Shown here in pieces: positions 1 to 5,719 of a stretch of DNA of 5,719 nucleotides. Position 1 is the stretch's first letter. Every line of letters starts with the position of its first letter. The position numbers were made by a program, and so were the translations under genes. Source of the DNA: Lysobacterales bacterium UBA2790 (GTDB taxonomy: Bacteria > Pseudomonadota > Gammaproteobacteria > Xanthomonadales > Xanthomonadaceae); contig DEHW01000087.1 in assembly GCA_002352135.1 (NCBI GenBank), forward strand, positions 6,451 to 12,169. The letters run 5' to 3'. The notes beneath the pieces are model-generated. The model was not told the origin of the DNA, searched no databases, and saw only the letters and a list, made by a program, of their open reading frames with translations.

Positions 1-1595
1 AGCCGAATCCAGCTCAGCAATTCACCATGAACATCACGCGCGACCGCATCGGCGAACTGGACCTGGCCGTCTTCCCGCCACGGCATGGGTGGCCGATGCA
101 GCCATCGGCCTTCATGACGTCGCGCCGGATCGCTGCGGTAGCTGTCATCGTTGTCCAAGGCGATCTCGTCACCCATGTAGATGACCGGCAGGCCAGGTAC
201 GGCGAGCATCAGCGCATGCATCAACAGGAAGCGTCGTTGCGCTCGCTGCAAATGCTCCGCTGAGCGTTCGCCGCGTCGAGCCCGACTCAATCCGCAAAGC
301 GCGGCGGTCATGCCGTTGCTGCCGTGCACGCCACCGGCCTCGCCGACCTGAAAGGCTTCGCCCTCCGCGTCGCTGTCACCGCTACCCGCGAAATACGCGG
401 CGACCGTCTGCTGATCGAATTCAGCGACACCGGTTGCGCCGCTTGCCTCATGGCTGAGCACCGGCCAGCCGATGTCATCATGGCAGCGCACGTACTGGAT
501 CCACGTGGCGTTTGCGGGCAAGGCGGGCGTGCTGCGCAGGATGTGCGCGGGGATATCGCCACGCTGCAAAGCCAGCCCACTCCACGCGGCGGTCATCAGA
601 CTGCTGTGATAAGCGAGATGACATTCCTGCCCGCGTTCATCGCCCTCGCCGAAATACGGCGGCAGATCGCGCATTGGCACGATGGCCTCGGCCTTCAACA
701 GCACGCCCGGCGCGACCCACTGCACCGCCGCGCGTATCGCCTGCAGAATCCAGTGTGCTTCCGGCTGGTTCATGCAGTCGGTGCCGCGGCGTTTCCAGAG
801 AAATCCCGTGCTGTCCAGTCGAAAGGCTTCGACGCCGCGATTGGCCGCTCGCAGCAGGGCGAACAGCATCTCCGCGAAGACCTCGCGGTTCGACCAGTTC
901 AGATCCCATTGATACGGATAGAACGTCGTCCAGACCCAGCCGTCGATGGCCTCGCAGCGGGTGAAATTGCCGGGTGCGGTATGTGGGAAAACCTCGCGCA
1001 GTCCGGCTTCCCAGTCCGCCACATCCTGCGCCGAATCGACCACGTGGAAGTAACCGCGATAGTGCGGGTCACCCGAGCGCGCGGCACGCGCCCAGGCGTG
1101 GTCATCGGCGCAGTGATTCAGTACGAAGTCGCTGCATAGGCTGATGCCTGCGTCACGCAGTTCGGCACACAGTGCGCGCAGATCCTCCACGCTGCCCAGC
1201 GCCGGTTCGACATCGTCGTAGTCGGAGACCGCAAAGCCACCATCGTTGTCGCCCGCACGGGCGCGGGTGAAAGGCAGCAGGTGCAGATAGCGGACGCCGA
1301 GCGACTGCAGGTGCGGCAGTCGTTCAGCGACACCCCGCAGGGTGCCGCCGAAACGGTCGACGTAGGTGCAGTAGCCAAGCATGCGCTGGTCACAGAACCA
1401 GTCCGGCCTACGCTCAGCGTCCAGTGCCCGCAGTTCGCGGGGACGCAGCGCGTGCAATTCCCGCAGGCGCGTGACCAAGGTGTTGAGCCAAACCTCAAAC
1501 CCCTCGGTATGCCCGTACAACTGGCGCAGCCGGGCGGTCAGCAACGCGGGCGCGTCGCTGCTCAGAGCATGGATTGCCGTCGCAGACTCACCCAT
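1..1595 (-). CDS. GH13 amylosucrase / sucrose hydrolase, 3' end cut by window edge
   Basis: The product is predicted to cleave sucrose in the cytoplasm through a covalent glucosyl-enzyme, releasing fructose and passing glucose to water or to a growing alpha-glucan. The 531 visible residues cover a helical N-terminal region (1 to about 70) and most of the catalytic barrel. Family amylosucrases have roughly 630-650 residues, so about 100 C-terminal residues lie outside. Against Neisseria polysaccharea amylosucrase (recalled, not aligned by program), the key residues are present: D118 and R497 (the -1 subsite salt bridge), H161, R259, nucleophile D261 in AFRLDSTGFLWK, acid/base E303 in LKAEAIVP, and H372-D373 in YVRCHDDIGW. 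The ATG at 1595 lies 8 bases after the receptor stop. Its ribosome site is weak, suggesting translational coupling. Motifs such as GTDCMNQPEAH and HEGRWLHRP recall Xanthomonas sucrose hydrolase, so hydrolysis may dominate over polymer synthesis. The family call is firm; hydrolase versus polymerase is open. Confidence 0.93.
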   Translation of the reverse strand, partial: MGESATAIHALSSDAPALLTARLRQLYGHTEGFEVWLNTLVTRLRELHALRPRELRALDAERRPDWFCDQRMLGYCTYVDRFGGTLRGVAERLPHLQSLGVRYLHLLPFTRARAGDNDGGFAVSDYDDVEPALGSVEDLRALCAELRDAGISLCSDFVLNHCADDHAWARAARSGDPHYRGYFHVVDSAQDVADWEAGLREVFPHTAPGNFTRCEAIDGWVWTTFYPYQWDLNWSNREVFAEMLFALLRAANRGVEAFRLDSTGFLWKRRGTDCMNQPEAHWILQAIRAAVQWVAPGVLLKAEAIVPMRDLPPYFGEGDERGQECHLAYHSSLMTAAWSGLALQRGDIPAHILRSTPALPANATWIQYVRCHDDIGWPVLSHEASGATGVAEFDQQTVAAYFAGSGDSDAEGEAFQVGEAGGVHGSNGMTAALCGLSRARRGERSAEHLQRAQRRFLLMHALMLAVPGLPVIYMGDEIALDNDDSYRSDPARRHEGRWLHRPPMPWREDGQVQFADAVARDVHGELLSWIR

Positions 1596-1603
1596 GTCCG
1601 TGC

Positions 1604-4057
1604 TCAGAACTCGTAGCGCAGGGTGAGCGTGCTGCTGCGACCGGCGATCGAGCGTGCCCGGATGATGTTGTCACCACCGTCCACGATGCTGCCTTCCTCC
1701 ACTTCGGTCAGTCCCAGTTTGTCGAACAGATTGTTGACGTTGAGTCCAAGACTCAGGCTATCGGTCAGGTAATAGGTGGCAAACAGGTTGGTCTGCAGGA
1801 AACCCGGCATCACCAGTTGGTTGTTGTCCTGCGCATAGGCGTCGGTAGTGCCGATGAAGTTGACACCCACGGTATAGCGCTCGCCCATGTAGCTCGGCGT
1901 GAGCTGATAGATCCAGGTTGCCTGACGGCGTGGCGTATTGCCGACCAGTTCCGGGGTGATTTCATCACGGGAAATCTCTGCGTCGGTCCATGTCGCACCG
2001 CCGGTCAGGCTGAAGCTACCCAGATACCACGAGGCTTCCAGTTCCAGTCCATGTGCCTTGTAGACGCGGTCCAGGAAGCGCTGCGAGGTCGCTTCGAAGT
2101 TCTGCTCCTCGGTTTCGGCCTGGAACAGGGTGGCGAACAGGCTGAGGTCGTCGTGGCGATACTTCAGGCCGAATTCGATCTGGTCGACCAGATCGATGGC
2201 ATCTTCGGCACGCACCGAGCCATCGGCGTTGACGCGGCCAAACAGCAGACGATCCGCATTGGCGCGACCACCCCGACTGAGTCGACCAAACACCGCAAGA
2301 TCATCATTGAACAGGTAGTTCGCGCCGGCCGAGTACGAGGTGTACGCCCAGTCGTAGTTGACCGGCGAACGCGTGGCATCGATCACCGAGACGCTTTGTT
2401 CCGGCGCACTGATCACGCCGTCACCGTCGACGTCCAGATTGGCCGCCTGCACCGCTCCGGCATAACTGCCGCGCGCGGTGCCGTCATCGCGACGAACGCT
2501 GACATCAAGGTTCCATGGACCACTGGCCCATGCCAGCGACAGGTAGGGCGCGTTGATGCGGTAATCGGTGTCGTAGCTGCGCGTGCAGCAATTGCCCCAG
2601 AACGGCACGCCATAGGCATACAGACCGCCTTCGGAGAGGTTGTTGCCGCTGCCATCCAGCACATTCAGCAGGGCGGCGTCCTCGCCTTTCAGTTCCAACA
2701 GGTAGGAGTTCCACAGCCAGTCCATGTCGATGCTTTGGCGCGAGCTGTAGTAGCCCGCTTTCAGGTCGAGGCTGGCATCGCCCGCCAACTCGAAATGGCG
2801 ACCCAACTGCAGATCGTTCTGCGCGTTGCCGAAGTCATTGATCTCGACATCGAACAGATGCTCGCGCATCGCTGTACCAGTGAAGGCGTTGCCAGCCTGC
2901 GGGCCATTGGCGTAGACCAGACTGGCACCGGTGCCGCCAATCGAACTGGCCAGCGACGCCGCGCTGGCGACCTCCGCCGGGAAGGGCGATTCGAATCGTC
3001 CTTGGGTGTCGGTGATGCGGAAGCGGTCGGTCAGTGTCCAGGCGCCGTCCAGATCGAAGGAGAATTCGGCCCCGATAGCGTCACTCTGCGGACGCATGCC
3101 ATCCGCGATGTCGACACGGCGCGGTGCATTGTTGCCGTCCAGTCCAAACGCACTGAGGAAATACGGCGAATGCGGCGTATCGCTGAGCGGATCGAAGCCA
3201 GCGAACCCGCCGAGCGAAGGATTGCCATTGCTGCCGGTCGCGCGCACTGGCATCGGCAGATATCCGATCGCGCGATCATCCAGGTGCTTCACATACAAAC
3301 GGGCGAAGCCGTTGTCGAACTCGCGGGTCAGATTGGCCTTGATCTGCCCGCCGGATTCGGCCGTGTAGCCCGCATTGCGCACACCTTCGCCCTGCCGCCA
3401 GAAACCACCGACATGAAAGCGCCAGCCATCACCGAGAGCGCCGCCGTAGGCGAAATCGGTACGTGTGTGGTCATAGTCGAGGCCCGCCGTGACGGCGACC
3501 TGACCACCTTCGTCTTCGCCGGTACGACTGATGAAGTTGATCACGCCGCCAGGCGAATTGCTGGCGAAGGTCGATGCCGCACCACCGCGAATGGCTTCGA
3601 TGCGATCCAAACTGGCGTCGGCGCGCAGGAAGATGTCCGCGTTGCCAAAGGCGATGTCGCCGAACTCCATCACCGGCAGGCCGTCTTCCTGCAGTTGAAG
3701 GAATTTCGCGCCGCCGGCTGCGACAGGCAGACCACGCACGGCGATGTTGGCATTGCCCTCGCCGCCAGTGGATTCGGAGCGGATACCCGGAATGTTTCGG
3801 AAGATTTCCGCCGTCGAACGCGGTGCGGACTGCTCCACGGCCTCGAAGCCGACCGTGCTCACCGAGGCGCTGCTGCGAATCTTGGAGATTGGCAGCGCAT
3901 TCGCGGTGACGACGACTTCGTCGAGGTTCAAGCCGCGCTGCGCGGACTCGTCGTCCGATTCGGTGGGGGCTTCCTGGGCCATCGCCGGGATCGGCAACAG
4001 CAGCAGGGCGATGGCGTAGGCGAGACGTTTTTGAGCTGGTTGGTGGCGACGTGACAT
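1604..4057 (-). CDS. TonB-dependent outer-membrane receptor, probable sucrose/glucoside importer
   Basis: This is an 817-residue outer-membrane active transporter energised by TonB-ExbB-ExbD. Residues 1-27 form a signal peptide: basic start, leucine-rich core, cleavage after AMA. The TonB box LDEVVVTA follows at 45-52, so there is no N-terminal signalling (STN) domain. The plug spans roughly 53-175, with IPGIR (89-93), NIAVRG (104-109), IEAIRGG (153-159) and GGVINF (170-175). The rest is a 22-strand-type barrel ending in RYEF, with the terminal Phe typical of outer-membrane proteins. Residues 542-553 form a perfect EF-hand-type loop and 490-491 are adjacent cysteines, both probably in extracellular loops. 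An ATG two codons upstream (4063) is possible, but the GGGAGG at 4064-4069 abuts it and sits 6 bases from the ATG at 4057, so I chose the latter. The gene is followed after 8 bases by the GH13 gene. Substrate is inferred from that neighbour only. The family is certain. Confidence 0.95.
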   Translation of the reverse strand: MSRRHQPAQKRLAYAIALLLLPIPAMAQEAPTESDDESAQRGLNLDEVVVTANALPISKIRSSASVSTVGFEAVEQSAPRSTAEIFRNIPGIRSESTGGEGNANIAVRGLPVAAGGAKFLQLQEDGLPVMEFGDIAFGNADIFLRADASLDRIEAIRGGAASTFASNSPGGVINFISRTGEDEGGQVAVTAGLDYDHTRTDFAYGGALGDGWRFHVGGFWRQGEGVRNAGYTAESGGQIKANLTREFDNGFARLYVKHLDDRAIGYLPMPVRATGSNGNPSLGGFAGFDPLSDTPHSPYFLSAFGLDGNNAPRRVDIADGMRPQSDAIGAEFSFDLDGAWTLTDRFRITDTQGRFESPFPAEVASAASLASSIGGTGASLVYANGPQAGNAFTGTAMREHLFDVEINDFGNAQNDLQLGRHFELAGDASLDLKAGYYSSRQSIDMDWLWNSYLLELKGEDAALLNVLDGSGNNLSEGGLYAYGVPFWGNCCTRSYDTDYRINAPYLSLAWASGPWNLDVSVRRDDGTARGSYAGAVQAANLDVDGDGVISAPEQSVSVIDATRSPVNYDWAYTSYSAGANYLFNDDLAVFGRLSRGGRANADRLLFGRVNADGSVRAEDAIDLVDQIEFGLKYRHDDLSLFATLFQAETEEQNFEATSQRFLDRVYKAHGLELEASWYLGSFSLTGGATWTDAEISRDEITPELVGNTPRRQATWIYQLTPSYMGERYTVGVNFIGTTDAYAQDNNQLVMPGFLQTNLFATYYLTDSLSLGLNVNNLFDKLGLTEVEEGSIVDGGDNIIRARSIAGRSSTLTLRYEF
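2399..2434 (-). other. EF-hand-type calcium loop coded within the receptor
   Basis: Receptor residues 542-553 read DVDGDGVISAPE. This fits the canonical 12-residue calcium loop: Asp at 1, 3 and 5, Gly at 6, Ile at 8 and Glu at 12. The segment lies between barrel strands in a region rich in charged and small residues, consistent with an extracellular loop. A single loop without clear flanking helices resembles dockerin-like or loop-only calcium sites more than a paired EF-hand. The motif is seen directly; metal binding is inferred. Confidence 0.6.
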
Positions 4058-4063
4058 GAGCAT

Positions 4064-4069
4064 CCTCCC
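4064..4069 (-). promoter_or_regulatory. Ribosome binding site of the receptor gene
   Basis: The minus strand reads GGGAGG here, a strong Shine-Dalgarno match. It directly touches the ATG at 4063 but is 6 bases from the ATG at 4057, a normal spacing. It therefore favours the second ATG as the start. Confidence 0.8.
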
Positions 4070-4140
4070 GATTGGATTGGCCGGCGCGGCATGGGCGACG
4101 GGCGATTTCTGGTGTTGCGCGGCGACCTTCTACGCGCGAT

Positions 4141-4154
4141 TGCAATCGATTGCA
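4141..4154. promoter_or_regulatory. Perfect 14-base palindrome, likely LacI-family operator
   Basis: TGCAATCGATTGCA is fully self-complementary, with the central CG step at 4147-4148 that LacI/GalR-family regulators typically insert a helix into. It lies 78 bases beyond the outer receptor ATG (4063) and 189 bases before the symporter start, so it could repress both directions. It is flanked by direct copies of TACGCGC at 4131-4137 and 4156-4162. The related Xanthomonas sux locus is controlled by a LacI-type repressor, which supports the reading. No regulator gene is in the window, so the partner is unknown. Confidence 0.65.
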
Positions 4155-4186
4155 CTACGCGCTGCAGAATGCCAGATCGCGACCGC

Positions 4187-4203
4187 TTGCCTAGCATGTG
4201 CCA
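4187..4203 (-). promoter_or_regulatory. Weak sigma-54-like promoter candidate toward the receptor
   Basis: The minus strand reads TGGCAC, five bases, AGGCAA. The -24 half is a perfect TGGCAC and the GG-N10-GC spacing holds, but the -12 half should be close to TTGCA and is not. Transcription would start near 4177, placing the 14-base palindrome just downstream of the start, a position suited to repression. A chance match is quite possible. Confidence 0.2.
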
Positions 4204-4224
4204 TGTCGAGAGGGGCATCCGCGA

Positions 4225-4267
4225 GTCGCACGGACGCAAATCGCGACGGTTTTCGCCATCGTGCGAC
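4225..4267. repeat. 8-base inverted repeat with 27-base spacer
   Basis: GTCGCACG at 4225-4232 pairs exactly with CGTGCGAC at 4260-4267. The enclosed segment is itself partly symmetrical and contains TCGCGA. In the leader of the symporter mRNA it could fold into a long-looped hairpin, or the two arms could be half sites for a looping regulator. No T-run follows the right arm, so it is not an intrinsic terminator. Confidence 0.4.
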
Positions 4268-4334
4268 GACCCTCCGATGACCCCGCCCGTACGCCGTTCG
4301 ATTTCCGTCTTACCCTGTTTCATGAACGTATTCT

Positions 4335-4338
4335 GGAG
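4335..4338 (+). promoter_or_regulatory. Ribosome binding site of the symporter gene
   Basis: GGAG lies 5 bases before the ATG at 4344 and fixes that start. The nearby ATG at 4322 is out of frame with the symporter. Confidence 0.7.
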
Positions 4339-4343
4339 TCTGC

Positions 4344-5719
4344 ATGGAACCGACCGTGACTGCTGTTCTGGCCCGCATCGATATCGGCATCATCGCGGTC
4401 TATCTGTTGGGTATCGTCGGGCTGGGACTGTGGGTGTCGCGTCAGCAGCGCACGGCGACGGACTTCTTCCTTGCTTCGCGAGACTCGACATGGCCGGTCA
4501 TTGGGCTGGCCTTGCTGGCGTCGAACATCTCCTCGACCACCCTGATCGGATTGGCCGGTGCGGCCTACTCGATGGGCATCGCGGTCTACAACTACGAGTG
4601 GATGGCGAGCGTGGTGCTGGCCTTCTTCTGCGTGTTCTTCTTGCCCTTCCTGTTGCGCTCCCAGGTATTCACCTTGCCGGAGTATCTGGAGCGTCGTTAC
4701 GACCGAAGGGCGCGAGTGTATTTTTCGGCGCTGACGCTGTTTCTCAACGTTGTCGTCGACACGGCGGGTACGCTGTATGGCGGCGCGCTGATGTTCAAGT
4801 TGATCCTCCCGAACGTGCCGCTGTGGCAGATCGTCAGCGTGTTGGCCTTGTCGGCGGGTATCTACACAATGGCCGGTGGCTTGCGCGCGGTGATGGTCAC
4901 CGAAACCGTGCAGGCATTGGTGTTGTTGCTGGCGGCGGTGCTGATCAGCGTGTTTGCGTTCGACAAGGCGGGCGGCTGGGATGCGGTCATGCAGGCGGTC
5001 GATCCATCCAAACTGTCGCTGATTCGTCCAGCCGACGACCCCGGCGTGCCGTGGACCGGGCTGCTGTTTGGCGTGCCCTTGCTTGGGTTCTATTTCTGGT
5101 GCACCAATCAGTTCATGGCGCAGCGCATCCTGTCGGCACGCAACCTGAATCACGGTCGCTGGGGCAGTCTGTTTGCGGGGCTGCTCAAATTGCCGGTGCT
5201 CTGGCTGATGGTGCTGCCGGGCACTTGCGCGCTGCTGTTGTATCCGCAGCTCAGCAGCCCGGATCTGGTCTATCCAACCCTGCTGTTCGATCTGTTGCCA
5301 ACCGGAATCGTTGGTCTCGTGGTCGCCGGATTTCTGGCTGCGCTGATGTCCTCGATTGCCTCCACCTTCAACTCGGCAGCAACTCTCGTCACCATGGATT
5401 TCTACCGTCACTGGCGGCCGCAGGCCGATGGTGCCGCGCTGGTACGTGCCGGTCGCATCACCACGCTGGTCTTCATGTTGATTGCCGTCGTCTGGGCCCC
5501 GCAGATCGCCCGTTTCGAATCGCTGTGGCAATACCTGCAAGCGGTGTTGGCGTACGCGGTTCCGCCGGTTGTTGCGCTGTTTCTGGTCGGCATGTTCTCG
5601 GCGCGCGCCAATGCGCGTGGTGCGTTTGCCACCATTCTGGTCGGACTGCTCGGCGGCGCGCTGATGTTCTATGCCAATGTTCTGTCCAACGCGCCGCTGG
5701 GGCTGCACTTCCTGCTGGT
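4344..5719 (+). CDS. Sodium:solute symporter (SSS/SGLT type), 3' end cut by window edge
   Basis: This is an inner-membrane transporter of the LeuT fold predicted to import a sugar or related solute with sodium; 458 residues are visible and perhaps 40-80 are missing. Nearly the whole length is hydrophobic segments joined by short loops. Family marks include SNISSTTLIG (60-69) on the first unwound helix, YEW (84-86), FWCTNQ (251-256), K282 in LKLPV, and MSSIASTFNS (335-344) followed by TMDFY, where S336 and S337 match the Na2-site serines of vSGLT. The start is set by GGAG 5 bases upstream. It is divergent from the receptor-GH13 unit across a palindromic operator candidate, which suggests co-regulation and a shared substrate, perhaps sucrose or its products. 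Residues matching vSGLT Q69, N260 and Y263 appear to be T66, G248 and F251, so the substrate may not be galactose or glucose. The alignment is from memory; the family call is firm, the substrate is not. Confidence 0.92.
   Translation, partial: MEPTVTAVLARIDIGIIAVYLLGIVGLGLWVSRQQRTATDFFLASRDSTWPVIGLALLASNISSTTLIGLAGAAYSMGIAVYNYEWMASVVLAFFCVFFLPFLLRSQVFTLPEYLERRYDRRARVYFSALTLFLNVVVDTAGTLYGGALMFKLILPNVPLWQIVSVLALSAGIYTMAGGLRAVMVTETVQALVLLLAAVLISVFAFDKAGGWDAVMQAVDPSKLSLIRPADDPGVPWTGLLFGVPLLGFYFWCTNQFMAQRILSARNLNHGRWGSLFAGLLKLPVLWLMVLPGTCALLLYPQLSSPDLVYPTLLFDLLPTGIVGLVVAGFLAALMSSIASTFNSAATLVTMDFYRHWRPQADGAALVRAGRITTLVFMLIAVVWAPQIARFESLWQYLQAVLAYAVPPVVALFLVGMFSARANARGAFATILVGLLGGALMFYANVLSNAPLGLHFLL

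Larger units (their letters stand above)
4064..4343. promoter_or_regulatory. Divergent control region between receptor and symporter genes
   Basis: About 280 bases separate the two divergent start codons, and I see no credible gene in them. The region contains the 14-base palindrome at 4141-4154, the inverted repeat at 4225-4267 and the two ribosome sites at its ends. It must hold promoters in both directions, but no strong sigma-70 pair is visible. Toward the receptor, the best sigma-70 candidate is CTGGCA, 16 bases, TGCAAT, with the -10 overlapping the palindrome; each hexamer matches only 4 of 6. An alternative is a sigma-54-like site at 4187-4203. Toward the symporter I could not pick a promoter. 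A shared operator here would coordinate uptake across both membranes and sucrose cleavage. Confidence 0.7.

Noticed and set aside
324..1139. A 271-codon plus-strand open frame opposite the GH13 gene.
   Set aside because: The minus strand holds the GH13 catalytic residues in one unbroken frame; the plus-strand product shows no domain.
1596..1603. Possible terminator or separate promoter between the receptor and GH13 genes.
   Set aside because: The gap is only 8 bases, with no hairpin or T-run, so the two genes are best read as one transcript.
1574..4054. An 826-codon open frame on the plus strand, antisense to nearly the whole receptor gene.
   Set aside because: The opposite strand has an unmistakable receptor with signal peptide, TonB box, plug and terminal Phe. 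The antisense product has no recognisable domain, and its openness is a by-product of GC-rich codon use.
3928..4323. A 131-codon minus-strand frame running across the divergent control region into the receptor gene.
   Set aside because: It is out of frame with the receptor, overlaps its signal-peptide region, has no visible ribosome site and shows no recognisable domain.
4321..4334. TATTCT near 4329-4334 as a -10 element for the symporter.
   Set aside because: It overlaps the approach to the ribosome site and has no matching -35; a start there would leave almost no leader.
4320..5708. A 462-codon open frame on the minus strand, antisense to the symporter.
   Set aside because: Its product is rich in Gln, Arg, His and Asp with no domain, whereas the plus strand encodes a clear membrane transporter with family motifs and a good ribosome site.

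Overview
The window looks like a carbohydrate-uptake locus from a GC-rich gammaproteobacterium, most likely of the Xanthomonadales (Xanthomonas/Lysobacter relatives). This placement is an inference. It rests on high GC, a TonB box of the form LDEVVVTA, and a sucrose-cleaving GH13 enzyme that resembles the Xanthomonas sucrose hydrolase/amylosucrase as I remember it. No taxonomic marker gene is present.

Layout: (1) On the minus strand, a two-gene unit is transcribed leftward. The first gene encodes a TonB-dependent outer-membrane receptor (1604-4057). Eight bases after its stop, a GH13 amylosucrase/sucrose hydrolase begins (1-1595) and runs off the left edge without its last part. (2) A divergent control region of about 280 bases (4064-4343) holds a perfect 14-base palindrome with a central CG, the classic form of a LacI-family operator. 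It also holds a long-spaced 8-base inverted repeat and weak promoter candidates. (3) On the plus strand, a sodium:solute symporter of the SGLT type starts at 4344 and runs off the right edge with 458 residues visible.

Inferred logic: the receptor brings a sugar, probably sucrose or a related glucoside, across the outer membrane using TonB energy. The symporter carries it across the inner membrane with sodium, and the GH13 enzyme splits it in the cytoplasm. The palindrome between the divergent genes would let one repressor control the whole set. The arrangement parallels the sux locus of Xanthomonas campestris (receptor, amylosucrase, inner-membrane transporter, LacI-type regulator). Here, however, the adjacent transporter is of the SSS family and no regulator is in view.

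The most unusual details are a textbook EF-hand-type calcium loop inside the receptor barrel, a vicinal cysteine pair about 50 residues before it, and changes at several sugar-contact positions of the symporter. I see no mobile element, CRISPR array, tRNA or rRNA.
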